Assembly (NCBI RefSeq): GCF_026240635.1
Contig: NZ_CP110848.1
Coordinates: 3,925,741 to 3,989,740 of the forward strand
Reading direction: 5' to 3'
Source of the DNA: Trichothermofontia sichuanensis B231
GTDB taxonomy: Bacteria > Cyanobacteriota > Cyanobacteriia > B231
DNA: 64,000 nucleotides
The translations under genes were made by a program, and so were the position numbers. This document shows, in pieces, positions 40,091 through 51,617 of this stretch (position 1 is its first letter; each line of letters opens with the position of its first letter). Below the pieces are notes generated by a model, which saw nothing but the letters and a program-made list of their open reading frames with translations, was not told where the DNA came from and did not search any database.

Positions 40091-41149
40091 ATGATGGAAA
40101 GCCTAGAGCCATACTATCGCGTACTGGGATTGGAACCGGGAGCCTCCGCGGAGGAAGTTAACGAGGCCTATAAAGATTTGGTGTTCATCTGGCATCCCGA
40201 TCGCCTGCCCAAGGATAATCCCCGCCTGCAACAAAAGGCCCACGCCAAGTTGAAGGAGATTAACCAGGCACGGGATAAATTGCGATCGCACCAGACGAGC
40301 AAGGCTAGCAGCCAAAATCGTCAGCATGGTCGTTCGCACAGCGTCTCCAAAGGGGAATCAGCCCATACGGCATCTAGCCATAGTCCCCAGGGACAGCGAT
40401 CGGCGTCGGCTCAACCGCGTAAGCAGTATCACTCAACCTACACAGGCAACTACTACAACTCCTACCGCCAAACCACCTGGCAGCAACCGCCACGCCCCCC
40501 AGCCGGTACCAACCCCTCTGGTGCAGCCGCCAGTTCCTCGCAGCCAGACCCACAGGCGCCGCATGGACGGGCTAATGCATCAACCTATGGCCCATCAACC
40601 AACGCCTCCCCTCATGCGTCTAGTACGTCCCCCAATGGGGGAGTGAGCACAGGAACCTCTGCCAAGGGTCCCTCACCCCCGAATGCCCCTCCCCAGGGGG
40701 GCAATGGGCAGGAACACCGATCACCTACCCCCGGTTACGAGGCTCGTCAAGCAGCGCCGCCCCGTCCGCGATCGCGGCCCCAACCCCCCGATCTGAGTGG
40801 GGCCGACCTTCAGGGGGTTGATTGGCGCGAAAAGTATCTGGAGGGGCGCAACCTCAGTCATGCTAATCTTAGTCACGCCAACCTCAGTGATGCCTTTCTG
40901 CATCGCATTAATCTGAGTGGTGCCAACTTGTTCCAGGCCAACCTCTTCCGGGCTAACTTACTAGAAGCTGATTTGAGCCAGGCCAATCTGCAAGAGGCTA
41001 ACCTGATTGGGGCTGACTTGAGTGGCGCTGATCTACGGGGAGCTAACTTCAGAGGCGCCAAGGTGGGGGTGTCGGGACGGCTGATGGTGAAGCTGACGGG
41101 GGCCAAATTACAAGGAGCCATCCTTCCGGATGGGTCAGTGCATGGTTAA
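40091..41149 (+). CDS. DnaJ-domain protein with C-terminal pentapeptide repeats
   Basis: 352 residues. Residues 4-65 are a J domain (YYRVLGLEPGASAEEVNEAY, IWHPDRLPKDNP with the HPD needed to stimulate DnaK). Residues 70-225 are low complexity, rich in Ser, Pro, Gln and Asn. Residues 228-345 are pentapeptide repeats (A(D/N)LxG/xx pattern), e.g. DLSGADLQG, NLSHANLSHANLSDAF, ADLSGADLRGANFRGA. The fusion suggests a co-chaperone whose right-handed quadrilateral helix presents or recruits a client. No dnaK is adjacent. Confidence 0.9.
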   Translation: MMESLEPYYRVLGLEPGASAEEVNEAYKDLVFIWHPDRLPKDNPRLQQKAHAKLKEINQARDKLRSHQTSKASSQNRQHGRSHSVSKGESAHTASSHSPQGQRSASAQPRKQYHSTYTGNYYNSYRQTTWQQPPRPPAGTNPSGAAASSSQPDPQAPHGRANASTYGPSTNASPHASSTSPNGGVSTGTSAKGPSPPNAPPQGGNGQEHRSPTPGYEARQAAPPRPRSRPQPPDLSGADLQGVDWREKYLEGRNLSHANLSHANLSDAFLHRINLSGANLFQANLFRANLLEADLSQANLQEANLIGADLSGADLRGANFRGAKVGVSGRLMVKLTGAKLQGAILPDGSVHG

Positions 41150-41174
41150 CCATTGAGCCGTTAACCATTGAGCC
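41145..41174 (+). repeat. 15-bp tandem duplication at the 3' end of the DnaJ-type gene
   Basis: GTTAACCATTGAGCC occurs twice in a row, the first copy containing the stop codon. Confidence 0.7.
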
Positions 41175-41204
41175 AATGATTATGTGAATGATTAAGTTAC
41201 AACC

Positions 41205-41400
41205 CTTGCCTTAATCATAAAGAGCCGTTTTACAGGGGTATCGTCAATCCAAATAAGAACAATACAGTTTTTGACTCCCCTCTCCCGTCCTGGGAGAGGG
41301 GTTGGGGGTGAGGGTGCCGTTTCAGCCTAAATTGTAATGACTATAAGATGGGTGTCTCCCACGGGTGCGACCCTATCCCATCCCCCGCCAACGGGGAGCC
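41205..41400 (+). repeat. Repeat family G, copy G2, split by family B
   Basis: CCTTAATCATAAAGAGCCGTTTTACAGGGGTA on the left and AGATGGGTGTCTCCCACGGG on the right correspond to contiguous sequence in G1. Copy B5 lies between them at a TA. Confidence 0.65.
41241..41343 (-). repeat. MITE-like element family B, copy B5 (inverted), inserted in repeat G2
   Basis: 103 bp from TCGTCAATCCAAATAAG to GTAATGACTA, with TA at 41239-41240 and 41344-41345. Comparison with G1 shows that one TA was the target. Confidence 0.8.
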
Positions 41401-41462
41401 GGGGGGTTAGGAGCAGGGGGGGCGTGATCGTGGGTAATGATTGAGTCGTGGGAATGATGGAG

Positions 41463-42719
41463 TTATTCAATCCCCAATTCTTTCTTGAGGGTTTCCGCTA
41501 ACAAATCATCTGCCTCTAACCGTTCCGGATTACCGGGGCCTACATATTCTTCAACCAGGGTCAACAATTCTGCCTCACTGAAGGGTTTACTGAGGTAGTT
41601 CGTGGCCCCCGCCATACGGGCTTTGATGCGATCGATTAACCCTTCTTTGCCCGTCAGCATGACGATCGGGATATGTTTAAATGCAGTTGAACTTCGCAGC
41701 ATCGTACACAGTTCATAGCCATCCAGTTCCGGCATGGCAATGTCACACAGGATGAGATCAGGTTTAAGTTGGAAGACCAGACTGAGGGCACGCAGGGGGC
41801 TGGCAATAGCCGTTGCTTCATAACCCCGCTTACTGAGGATTTGTTCCACTGCTTTGCCCACTGCCACCCCATCGTCGATATAGAGAATCCGGGGCACCTT
41901 ATCCGAGGGGGGTAGGGCGAGCGGGGAGGGTCCCCCCTTGAGATCGGCAGTGGTGGGGTAGACCAGTTGGATCGACCCCTGGAGCACATAGGGATAAATC
42001 GCCCGTGCCACGGCCAGAATATCGCGGTTGAGATAGCGAGCCATCTGGCGAATGGAGGTGTGCCCATCCATCCAACGGCCTAAGGTGCTGTACAAATTCG
42101 CGGGTAAAACCTCATCCAGTGACTGGCCATCCGCAGGGACGGGACATTGGGTGGGGAACTGGATGTGGGGATAGAATTGCTTCCACTCCTGCACCTGAGT
42201 CATCGTTTCCCGCACAAGGGAACCCACTTCCAACGTGGTCAACTGGGGTGAGAGGGGCGCACCCAATTCAAACACAAAGGTTCCCTGGTGGAGACTCAGT
42301 AGATCAAACAAGGTCTCCCGTATGAGGCCCCGAACAATTTTGCGGGCCTGATCAGGCGTCAGGATGCGGTGTTCGAGTAAGGCCCACAGGTAGTCATATT
42401 CCGGAACGTGGTTGGGTGCGCCAGCAGGGACCTTGATATCGCTGGGGATTTCGGTGATATTGTAGGCCCGCAAATAATCTTGCAGACGGGTCAGCATTTC
42501 GTCCGGGTGGGTGGCATAGACAGCATGACCATTGTTGAAAAAGACAAACCACGATCGCTGGACTTGGCCCCGGCCAGCCAGGAAATTGGCATGGGAACCC
42601 CCATCCGTACTCCAGGGGGGAAGAGTGAGTGTTTCAACATACAACTCACCCGTGCGTTGCCCTAACTCAATGAGTTGCAGGATGCTGCGGATGTCAATCT
42701 CGTTAAGGTGTCCCTGCAT
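41463..42719 (-). CDS. PatA-like response regulator (DUF4388 plus receiver domain)
   Basis: 418 residues. Residues 1-230 are a PatA/DUF4388-type region (MQGHLNEIDIRSILQLIELG, RTGELYVETL, then HVPEYDYLWALLEHRILTPD). Residues 290-405 are a CheY-like receiver: ILYIDDGVAVGKAV with the acidic pair, PDLILCDIAMPELDGYEL with the phospho-accepting Asp, VMLTGKEG and NYLSKPF with the conserved Lys. Relatives in cyanobacteria (PatA, PixG, PilG-class) act in heterocyst patterning or type IV pilus phototaxis. No chemotaxis operon is next to it, so its pathway is unresolved. Confidence 0.88.
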   Translation of the reverse strand: MQGHLNEIDIRSILQLIELGQRTGELYVETLTLPPWSTDGGSHANFLAGRGQVQRSWFVFFNNGHAVYATHPDEMLTRLQDYLRAYNITEIPSDIKVPAGAPNHVPEYDYLWALLEHRILTPDQARKIVRGLIRETLFDLLSLHQGTFVFELGAPLSPQLTTLEVGSLVRETMTQVQEWKQFYPHIQFPTQCPVPADGQSLDEVLPANLYSTLGRWMDGHTSIRQMARYLNRDILAVARAIYPYVLQGSIQLVYPTTADLKGGPSPLALPPSDKVPRILYIDDGVAVGKAVEQILSKRGYEATAIASPLRALSLVFQLKPDLILCDIAMPELDGYELCTMLRSSTAFKHIPIVMLTGKEGLIDRIKARMAGATNYLSKPFSEAELLTLVEEYVGPGNPERLEADDLLAETLKKELGIE

Positions 42720-43007
42720 GCAGTTTGTGCATTTCTGCGAATGCCGTCTAATCCTATCTAGCTTAGCTTACCCAATGTCTTCGGTCTTGGTTACGGCTAA
42801 TCCAATTCTATCCGGCTTCTCTACCTGGTCTCCTGATACACTGCCAAAACACTTGCCACCTGCATGTCCCTGCTGCCGTTGCTTCACCTGTCTGAATGAC
42901 CCCATTTGATCCACCAGACGAACCAAACCGATCCGCCAAACCGATCCCCAAAATAGGCTAAGCTGACAGATCGGTAGTTTGCCCCAATTTTCTCTCGATT
43001 CACCCCT

Positions 43008-44111
43008 ATGAGCCAGCCCTATCGCATTACCCTTCTGCCTGGAGACGGCATTGGTCCAGAAATTATGGCGGTTGCCGTGGCGGTTCTCCAGTGTGTGGCG
43101 GCACAGGAGGGACTACAGTTTGAGTTTCAAGAGGCCCTCGTCGGGGGAGCGGCGATCGATGCGACGGGGGAACCCCTACCTGCCGCTACCCTGGAACAAT
43201 GTCGCCAGAGTGATGCCGTCTTGCTAGCGGCGATCGGCGGTTATAAGTGGGATACCCTCCCCCGCCCCCAGCGTCCAGAAACGGGCTTATTGGCCCTACG
43301 GGCCGGGATGGAACTCTTTGCGAATTTGCGTCCGGCAACCATTCTGCCCCAACTGATTGATGCCTCCTCCTTGAAGCCGGAGGTGGTAGCAGGGGTCGAT
43401 ATCATGGTGGTGCGGGAACTGACTGGGGGGATTTATTTCGGCCAACCCAAGGGGATTTTTGCCACGGAGACTGGTGAGAAACGGGGGGTCAATACAATGG
43501 CCTACACTGAATCGGAAATCGATCGCATTGGCCGGGTAGCGTTTGAAACTGCCCGCAAACGCCGGGGAAAGCTGTGCTCGGTCGATAAGGCGAATGTCCT
43601 AGAGGTCTCGCAACTCTGGCGCGATCGCATCACAGCCCTTGCCAGCGAATACCCCGATGTGGAATTAACTCACTTATATGTGGACAATGCGGCGATGCAA
43701 CTGGTGCGCTGGCCGAAGCAATTTGACACCATTGTGACGGGTAACCTCTTCGGTGACATTCTCTCCGATGTGGCCGCCATGCTGACCGGCAGTATTGGGA
43801 TGTTGCCGTCGGCCAGCCTAGGGGCATCTGGCCCAGGATTGTTTGAACCGGTGCATGGCTCCGCCCCAGATATTGCGGGTCAAGATAAGGCGAATCCCCT
43901 GGCTCAAGTCTTGAGTGCCGCGATGATGTTGCGCTATGGTCTGAATCAACCCCAAGCCGCCCAACGCATTGAACAGGCCGTATTAACCGTGCTGGATCAA
44001 GGGCTGCGCACGGCGGATCTGGCTCCCCCCGGTGCACCGGTTGTGGGTTGTCGGGCAATGGGCGAGGCCTTGCTGCAAGCCCTAGCCAGCGATGCGCCAG
44101 CCCAGACATGA
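43008..44111 (+). CDS. leuB: 3-isopropylmalate dehydrogenase
   Basis: 367 residues. Oxidative decarboxylation of 3-isopropylmalate in leucine synthesis. Family blocks: [47 protein letters not shown], the catalytic Tyr and Lys in [13 protein letters not shown] and [16 protein letters not shown], then [39 protein letters not shown] and [19 protein letters not shown] (NAD binding). leuA, leuC and leuD are not nearby. Confidence 0.96.
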   Translation: MSQPYRITLLPGDGIGPEIMAVAVAVLQCVAAQEGLQFEFQEALVGGAAIDATGEPLPAATLEQCRQSDAVLLAAIGGYKWDTLPRPQRPETGLLALRAGMELFANLRPATILPQLIDASSLKPEVVAGVDIMVVRELTGGIYFGQPKGIFATETGEKRGVNTMAYTESEIDRIGRVAFETARKRRGKLCSVDKANVLEVSQLWRDRITALASEYPDVELTHLYVDNAAMQLVRWPKQFDTIVTGNLFGDILSDVAAMLTGSIGMLPSASLGASGPGLFEPVHGSAPDIAGQDKANPLAQVLSAAMMLRYGLNQPQAAQRIEQAVLTVLDQGLRTADLAPPGAPVVGCRAMGEALLQALASDAPAQT

Positions 44112-44207
44112 CGCAAACCTCTGTCCATCGCCGATAGCCCAGCCAAGAGAGTGCCCCTAGGTGCAACTCACCCGTAGGGGATTCCGGTTATCGCACAGTC
44201 AGAGATA

Positions 44208-44310
44208 TGGTCAATCCAAATAAGAACGATACAGTTTTTCACTCCCCTCTCCCGCTCTGGGAGAGGGGCTGGGGGTGAGGGGGCTGTTTCAGCCTAAATT
44301 GCAATGACTA
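44208..44310 (-). repeat. MITE-like element family B, copy B6 (inverted)
   Basis: 103 bp from TGGTCAATCCAAATAAG to GCAATGACTA, bordered by TA. It separates two imperfect copies of a sequence of about 33 bp (TGCCCCTAGGTGCAACTCAC and TGCCCCCAGGTACAACCCGG, each leading to TAGGGGATTC) on either side. Confidence 0.75.
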
Positions 44311-44381
44311 TAAAAATCCCTAACCGGTGCCCCCAGGTACAACCCGGCCCTAGGGGATTCAGGGCGATGGGATGGCCCGCA

Positions 44382-46019
<1,638 letters not shown>

Positions 46020-46134
46020 TTACCAAGTGCGATGTAAGAATAGGGCTACTGAATACCAGAAGCCAGTTCCAGCGCCTATCCCCTATTGTCGGACATTGGC
46101 CTCACTTTCTAACGTGATCCCCACTGCATCGCCT

Positions 46135-48189
46135 CTATTCAGGCGATGCGGGATGAAAGTAATCGTAAATCGCTTGGGCAAGGCGTGGGCCAATACCAGG
46201 AACTGCGGCTAATTGGGTCGGGTTGGCTGCGCGAATATAATCGATCGAGTGAAAATGGGCCAACAATTGTTTCTGGCGATAAAATCCTAGGCCGGGAATG
46301 TCATCTAGGCGCGATCGGCGCAGGCGATCGCTGCGTTGCTGACGATGGAAACTGACGGCAAAGCGATGGGCCTCGTCCCGTAAGCGGCGCAGGAGTTGCA
46401 CGCCCGGTTGATCGGGATGGGTTGTCAGGGGTAAGGATTCTCCGGGTAAAAAAATCTCCTCCCGTTGCTTGGCTAAACTGACAACCCGCAGGTCATCCAG
46501 TAAATTCAATTCCCGCAGCACCGCCACTACTGCCGATAACTGTCCTTTACCCCCATCGATCATCACCAGATCCGGTAAATCCGCCTGGGCTTGACCAGAC
46601 AACAGCGAGACAACCCGTCCTGAGTGGCCCGATGCGCCAGCGCGACGCGAACCCGACCAGGATGGCTCCGCCCGGTTGGCATACTTGCGAAACCGCCGCC
46701 GGATCACTTCAGCGAGGCTGGCAAAGTCATCGGAGTGGCCAGCCTTAACGTTCGGATCGCGGATTTTGTAATGGCGATAGTGTTGTTTGGCGGGTAGCCC
46801 ATTGATAAAGACAACCTGGGAGGCAACGGCATCTGCACCCTGAAGGTGGGAAATGTCATACCCTTCGATGCGGTGGGGTAAGCTGGGCAGGTCTAGGACT
46901 TCAGCGAGATCCTGGAGTGCTTGCAGGGTACGATCGTGGGTCTTTTGGGTCCGTTCTAACTCATAGGCAGCGTTGCGTTCGACCATTTCAAGCAGTTCGG
47001 CTTTGGTTTGTCGCTGGGGGGCGACGATCGTGACTTTGCGCCCTTTGCGCTCACTGAGGTAGGCCGCCAGGAGATCCGTTTCCGGCAGTTCGTGCTGGAC
47101 CAGGATTTCAGCCGGAATTTCAACGGGATCGACAGTTTGGTAGTGTTCTTCCAACACCCGTTGCAGGATCATGCCGGCTTCTGGCGAGACCGTCTGACCT
47201 GGGTTGGCATCGCCTGGTGGGTAAGGGGGTGCCGGGATCTCGATCCCACCCGATGCGGTGTCCTGAGGGGTAACACTAACGGGAGCCGCCGGGACTTCAG
47301 CCACAAAGCCGAGGCGACCGACTAAGCGTCCGGCGCGAATTTGGAAAAGTTGAATGCAGGCATACTCCCCATTGCTCGCCAGGGCGATCGCATCGCGGGA
47401 GACAGTATCATCGGGCAGGGCGACTTTTTGCTCAGCGTTAAGGGATTTCAGGGCAGCGATCTGATCCCGTAGTTTAGCGGCCAGTTCAAAGTTAAGCGCT
47501 TCGGCAGCCTGCTCCATCTGCTGGGTCAGGCTATCCACGAGTTCCGACGATCGCCCCTGGAACACCATCGCCACCTTTTGTACGGTTTTGCGGTACTCCT
47601 CCGGCGAAATCAACTGCTGGCAAACACCAGGACAACGCCCGATATCGTAGTTCAAGCAGGGCCGATCCTTAAACAGGGGTTGGGGCCGTTGCCGCAGGGG
47701 GAAAATGCGCTTAACCAGGTGGAGGGTACTGCGCAGGGTGTGGGTATCAACGTAGGGGCCATAGTAGCGATCGCGGGCATGATCGAGCCGCCGTTTGCGG
47801 GTAATAAAAATGCGGGGATAGTCTTCAGACCAGGTAATGCAGAGATAGGGATACTTTTTATCGTCTTTGAGCAGCACGTTGAAGTGGGGTTGGTGCTGCT
47901 TGACCAGGTTGGCTTCAAGGGCCAGGGCTTCGGCTTCCGTGTCGGTGACAATAAATTCAATTTCGACAACCTGGCGCACCATTAACTCGATGCGGGGGGA
48001 GTGGCGTTGGAGTTCCCGGAAGTAGGACCGGACCCGTGTACGCAGTTTTTTAGACTTGCCAATGTACAGGATACGATCGTCGCGATCGCGCATGAGATAA
48101 ACGCCTGGTTCAGCCGGAATTTCCCGCAGGCGGGCCTCCAGACGGCTAGGATCTTGGATGAGAACCGTGGCGGGAGGCGTCATCGTCAT
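46135..48189 (-). CDS. uvrC: Excinuclease ABC subunit C
   Basis: 684 residues. N-terminal GIY-YIG nuclease ([20 protein letters not shown]) for the 3' incision, a cysteine cluster ([13 protein letters not shown]), a UVR/UvrB-contact motif near residue 220, the RNase-H-like 5' nuclease ([33 protein letters not shown]), and tandem helix-hairpin-helix motifs ([30 protein letters not shown]). An insert of about 30 residues rich in Ser, Gly and Arg precedes VMIDGGKG. Acts with UvrA and UvrB in nucleotide excision repair. Follows the DUF4351 gene by 18 bp. Confidence 0.97.
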   Translation of the reverse strand: MTMTPPATVLIQDPSRLEARLREIPAEPGVYLMRDRDDRILYIGKSKKLRTRVRSYFRELQRHSPRIELMVRQVVEIEFIVTDTEAEALALEANLVKQHQPHFNVLLKDDKKYPYLCITWSEDYPRIFITRKRRLDHARDRYYGPYVDTHTLRSTLHLVKRIFPLRQRPQPLFKDRPCLNYDIGRCPGVCQQLISPEEYRKTVQKVAMVFQGRSSELVDSLTQQMEQAAEALNFELAAKLRDQIAALKSLNAEQKVALPDDTVSRDAIALASNGEYACIQLFQIRAGRLVGRLGFVAEVPAAPVSVTPQDTASGGIEIPAPPYPPGDANPGQTVSPEAGMILQRVLEEHYQTVDPVEIPAEILVQHELPETDLLAAYLSERKGRKVTIVAPQRQTKAELLEMVERNAAYELERTQKTHDRTLQALQDLAEVLDLPSLPHRIEGYDISHLQGADAVASQVVFINGLPAKQHYRHYKIRDPNVKAGHSDDFASLAEVIRRRFRKYANRAEPSWSGSRRAGASGHSGRVVSLLSGQAQADLPDLVMIDGGKGQLSAVVAVLRELNLLDDLRVVSLAKQREEIFLPGESLPLTTHPDQPGVQLLRRLRDEAHRFAVSFHRQQRSDRLRRSRLDDIPGLGFYRQKQLLAHFHSIDYIRAANPTQLAAVPGIGPRLAQAIYDYFHPASPE

Positions 48190-48207
48190 CGGTCATCAAT
48201 CAGCAAC

Positions 48208-48510
48208 CTAGGAAATCCGTCGCAACCACCCTTCGAGATCAGCCAGGACTTCAAAGTCCAACAAGGCCTCCCCCAACGCTTCCAACTGCTCTAGGGATAG
48301 ACCCTCGATGCGCGCTCGCGCTGAGGTGGGTAACTCTCCTAACCGCCGTTGGAGAAGACGCAGGATGAGCGATCGTTCGCCTTCCTTGCGCCCTTCCTGT
48401 AGACCTTCCTCTCTGGCCTCCTGGTAGAAGCGAGTTTGTCGGGCTTCGGTCGCAATTTTGAGCATTTGATAAATCTCCTCGCGGCTCAGTTGGGGGAACT
48501 TGTATACCAT
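48208..48510 (-). CDS. DUF4351 C-terminal module, orphan fragment of an Rpn/PD-(D/E)XK protein
   Basis: 100 residues. A charged helix (REEIYQMLKIATEARQTRFY, EEGLQEGRKEGERS) is followed by the DUF4351 helical unit (LILRLLQRRLGELP, ARIEGLSLEQLEALGEALLD). In cyanobacteria DUF4351 normally ends a nuclease of about 280-300 residues of the Rpn (recombination-promoting) type; here the nuclease part is absent, so it is probably a leftover 3' end that kept its frame. It sits between pyrR (4-nt gap) and uvrC. Confidence 0.75.
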   Translation of the reverse strand: MVYKFPQLSREEIYQMLKIATEARQTRFYQEAREEGLQEGRKEGERSLILRLLQRRLGELPTSARARIEGLSLEQLEALGEALLDFEVLADLEGWLRRIS

Positions 48511-48514
48511 GATG

Positions 48515-49060
48515 TTAATTCTCAGGCCGAGGGATCAGATCAACTCCATCTCGACTATCAATATCCTGCAAATAGACTTTGACCTTCTCTTCCTTAGCCG
48601 TCGGTAACTGGCGACCCGTGAAGTCGGGCTGGATAGGTAATTCACGATGCCCCCGATCGACCAACACCGCCAAACGAATCACACTGGGACGGCCATAGTC
48701 GGTAATTGCATTCAGGGCGGCCCGAATGGTTCGTCCCTTATAAATTACATCATCCACCAGCACCACCAATTTATGGGTTAAATCAACGGGGAGATCCGTC
48801 CTAGCCGGGGTACGCAAACTAATTTGGTCTAGATCATCCCGATAAAACGTGATATCAAGGGCACCCACAGGCACAGCTATATGCTCTAATACCTCAATTT
48901 GGCGAGCCAACATCTGGGCCAAGGGAACGCCCCGTGTGTAAATCCCTACCAGGACCAACTGGGACAGATCACCTGCCTTTTCAATAATCTCCGAGGCTAT
49001 CCGGTTTACGGTGCGGCGCAGTTCCTCAGCAGAGAGAATCTCGACAACTTCATGGGCCAT
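48515..49060 (-). CDS. pyrR: Bifunctional pyr operon regulator / uracil phosphoribosyltransferase PyrR
   Basis: 181 residues from the ATG at 49060 ([20 protein letters not shown]); an upstream start would overlap cobD and is unconserved. The PRPP-binding loop is [20 protein letters not shown], with [12 protein letters not shown] and DITFYRDDL typical of PyrR. In Bacillus it attenuates pyr mRNA on UMP binding; in cyanobacteria the regulatory role is not established. It begins 2 nt after the cobD stop, implying co-transcription. Confidence 0.93.
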   Translation of the reverse strand: MAHEVVEILSAEELRRTVNRIASEIIEKAGDLSQLVLVGIYTRGVPLAQMLARQIEVLEHIAVPVGALDITFYRDDLDQISLRTPARTDLPVDLTHKLVVLVDDVIYKGRTIRAALNAITDYGRPSVIRLAVLVDRGHRELPIQPDFTGRQLPTAKEEKVKVYLQDIDSRDGVDLIPRPEN

Positions 49061-49062
49061 GA

Positions 49063-50097
49063 TTAACTTCGCGATGACACGATCGGGACTGCCATCAGAT
49101 AAACCAGCAGCAGCCCCAACCAAATTAAAAAGCAAAACCGGGTCAGTTGCAGTGCCCGATCGACGATCGCGGGCGTAATCGGTTGAATGGGATCTCCTAA
49201 ATCCGGCTTGCGTTTGACCGTTCCTCCATATATATTAATACCCCCCAGTTGTACCCCTAGGATCGCGGCATAGGCACATTCACTCCACCCAGAGTTAGGA
49301 CTCGGATCAGCCGGCGCATCCCGTTGACAAATTGACCAGAGGTGTTTAGGATTGCCGGACAAAATCGCCAAGGTCAAAACCGTCAAACGACAGGGAAGCC
49401 AAGTCAAGCTATCTTCGAGACGGGCACTAAACCAACCCAAATCGGTGTAGGGCAGATCGCGATAGCCTACCATCGAATCCAGCGTACTGGCCGCTTTATA
49501 GGCCATAGCCAAAGGCACAGGCCCGATCGCCGGCAGCATCGCCCCTAAACCAGCATAAAAAAGGGGGGCTAACACCCCATCAGTCGCATTTTCCGCGACG
49601 GTTTCTAAAACCGCTCGTAGAATTTCTGACTCACTGAGGTGGCTGGTCTCCCGGCCCACATAGCGACTTAAATGCTCGCGGGCCAACGCCAGTTCCCCTG
49701 CCATCAGGGGCTGCAAAACCTCTTGAGCCGCTCGCCTTAAACTCCGGCCAGCGAAACAACTTGCCAACAAAACAATCGCACCGATTTGCCCCAACCAGGG
49801 ATGAATGAGCGCTAAGCTGCCTAGCAGCCAGCCACTGATCAGCGCACTCCCAATCACTAACCCCAATGCTAACCCAACCCCCGCAAGACGATAGGAAACC
49901 CCCAAGGGTTTTGTGCACGATCGCGCCAGGCAGAAGCACGTATAGCGATGGATGATCCATCCCATCCACTGCACGGGATGGGGCCATGACCGCGGATCAG
50001 CGATCGCATAGTCTAGGAAGGCTGCTAACCCCAGAATCATGGCCATATCAACCTTGGTACCCGCCATCGCTAACCACCCTACCAGACCCGCTAGCAA
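49063..50097 (-). CDS. cobD: Adenosylcobinamide-phosphate synthase (CobD/CbiB)
   Basis: 344 residues, about five membrane spans. It attaches aminopropanol (phosphate) to adenosylcobyric acid in cobamide synthesis. Family landmarks: [89 protein letters not shown]. Named cobD in Pseudomonas nomenclature, cbiB in Salmonella. First gene of a tight minus-strand run with pyrR, DUF4351 and uvrC. Confidence 0.94.
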   Translation of the reverse strand: MLAGLVGWLAMAGTKVDMAMILGLAAFLDYAIADPRSWPHPVQWMGWIIHRYTCFCLARSCTKPLGVSYRLAGVGLALGLVIGSALISGWLLGSLALIHPWLGQIGAIVLLASCFAGRSLRRAAQEVLQPLMAGELALAREHLSRYVGRETSHLSESEILRAVLETVAENATDGVLAPLFYAGLGAMLPAIGPVPLAMAYKAASTLDSMVGYRDLPYTDLGWFSARLEDSLTWLPCRLTVLTLAILSGNPKHLWSICQRDAPADPSPNSGWSECAYAAILGVQLGGINIYGGTVKRKPDLGDPIQPITPAIVDRALQLTRFCFLIWLGLLLVYLMAVPIVSSRS

Positions 50098-50123
50098 GCA
50101 TCACTCACTCAATGATGACTGGT

Positions 50124-50573
50124 TTAAACGATAAAGTTAGTTTCCTCCCCTTGGGCAGCCTGCCAACTACGGGCATCATAGTAAAGATCTTCAAGGGAAA
50201 TGCTATACAATGCTTCCTTCAGTTTTTGATGCAGACGCTGCCAGAGGGTCACTGTTACCCAGTCACCGGCTTGCGTGCTGGTCGGCGTAAAACCGGCAAG
50301 GGGTTCTAGAGTCTCACCCACTGCTTCCAGAATTTGCCCAACCGAAATTTGGGCTGGAGGACGGGCCAGTTGATAGCCACCTTGCACTCCCCGCAGTGAT
50401 CGAACAATGCCAACCCGGCGCAACTCAATTAACAGCTTTTCCAAATAGGGAGCTGGAATCTCTTGCCGTTGGGCGATCATTTTTACCGACACGGGGCCAT
50501 AGTCCGGTTGCAGGCTTAAATCCAGTAACGCCTTCACACTATAGTGACCACGGGTTGTTAATTTCATCGCCAA
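50124..50573 (-). CDS. Rrf2 family transcriptional regulator without Fe-S cysteines
   Basis: 149 residues. Rrf2 winged helix: MKLTTRGHYSVKALLDLSLQ, then IPAPYLEKLLIELRRVGIVR and SLRGVQGGYQLARPP (wing), dimer helix ISVGQILEAVGE. There is no cysteine anywhere, so it cannot ligate a cluster as IscR or NsrR do. Cyanobacterial Rrf2 proteins of this kind are little studied. It lies upstream of cobD on the same strand, 26 nt away, and could control or belong to that operon. Confidence 0.9.
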   Translation of the reverse strand: MAMKLTTRGHYSVKALLDLSLQPDYGPVSVKMIAQRQEIPAPYLEKLLIELRRVGIVRSLRGVQGGYQLARPPAQISVGQILEAVGETLEPLAGFTPTSTQAGDWVTVTLWQRLHQKLKEALYSISLEDLYYDARSWQAAQGEETNFIV

Positions 50574-50924
50574 TATCCAGCAACGCCTTACCGCATTCTA
50601 GGGGCAAAGATTACCTGCACAGACCCCTTGCTTTCTTCGATATTCTACTGACCATTCCCGATGACAGCCTTGCCCTGACAACACCTTCCCTGCCAAACAC
50701 TCGGTCCCCTGCAGTAAGGATACCCAATCTTTTTCACTCAACCCGCTCAACGTCCAGGCAATCTGATAGAAATTTGACAAGAAATGGTACTTTTACGTAA
50801 AAAAACAGAACCTTAGTGTACTATGATGGAAATACAAGGCTAACTGTGAGTTGGATGCCCAGACAGAGGGGCCAAGCAGTTAGACGAGTGTATATCCTTT
50901 CATGATGCTTTGAGTTTTGTATTA
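50574..50924. other. Divergent spacer between the Rrf2 and cyAbrB genes
   Basis: About 350 bases, AT-rich near 50780-50830. TTGACA at 50774-50779 and TATGAT at 50822-50827 resemble promoter hexamers but are not correctly spaced with each other, so I do not call a promoter. No ORF or repeat of families A-F. Confidence 0.4.
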
Positions 50925-51317
50925 ATGGCTAAGAAGAAGAAGACGGAACAACCCTTGACTGGAGAGGAACTGCTAGCTCGCGTAAAGGATCTTGATCACC
51001 TGAGCAAGGAGGAAAAAGCGAGGGCTTGCGGTTACTACACCCAAACCAAGAACGGTATCGAGCGTGTCAACATGATGAAATTCCTCAATGCCTTACTCGA
51101 GGCGGAGGGATTGGATCTCGAAAGCAAGCAAAATGGCAATGGCCGGGGGGGGCGGAGTGCCAGCTACCGGATTACGGTACAGGCCAATGGCAACTTGCTG
51201 ATTGGGGCTGCCTACACCAAACAAATGGGATTAAAACCAGGGGATGAATTCGAAATTTCCCTCGGTCGCAAGCACATCCATCTCAAACAAGTCGGTAGTT
51301 CGGACGCGGAAGATTAG
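50925..51317 (+). CDS. cyAbrB family transcriptional regulator
   Basis: 130 residues from the ATG at 50925 (MAKKKKTEQPLTGEELLARV); a TTG-type start at 50910 adds five. The cyanobacterial AbrB form has an N-terminal conserved region (DHLSKEEKARACGYYTQTKN, RVNMMKFLNALLEAEGL) and a C-terminal AbrB-like fold (SYRITVQANGNLLIGAAYT, GLKPGDEFEISLGRKHIHL). cyAbrB proteins bind DNA broadly and set carbon/nitrogen balance; the two paralogues (cyAbrB1 and cyAbrB2) cannot be told apart here. Monocistronic. Confidence 0.93.
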   Translation: MAKKKKTEQPLTGEELLARVKDLDHLSKEEKARACGYYTQTKNGIERVNMMKFLNALLEAEGLDLESKQNGNGRGGRSASYRITVQANGNLLIGAAYTKQMGLKPGDEFEISLGRKHIHLKQVGSSDAED

Positions 51318-51617
51318 GCTACCAACGATCCCTGTTATCACCCAATGGCAGGTGATCGAAACACCAGTGTAGGGTAGGCATCTTGCCTGCCACGCAGGGT
51401 GCTGAGAAGGCTATTCCCGGTTGAAGGGATGCTCAAGTGGATTTTGAAGACCCATTGGATGGGGCTACTCCTAACGGACAAGGAGGCATTATTGATGCGG
51501 GCCGATCGGGGGTGACTGATATTCATTCTGCCCTAACCAACCTCTGGACTATCGATAGCGGCTGTTTTTTGTTATTGATTAAGAGGGAAATTGGGGCTGA
51601 GGAATGCCAGTATAGCT
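51318..51617. other. Spacer of about 300 bases between cyAbrB and RDD genes
   Basis: Contains the imperfect inverted sequence GGTAGGCATCTTGCCTGCC and no convincing gene; a 69-codon frame starting at 51437 has no family resemblance and runs into the RDD gene out of frame. Confidence 0.4.
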
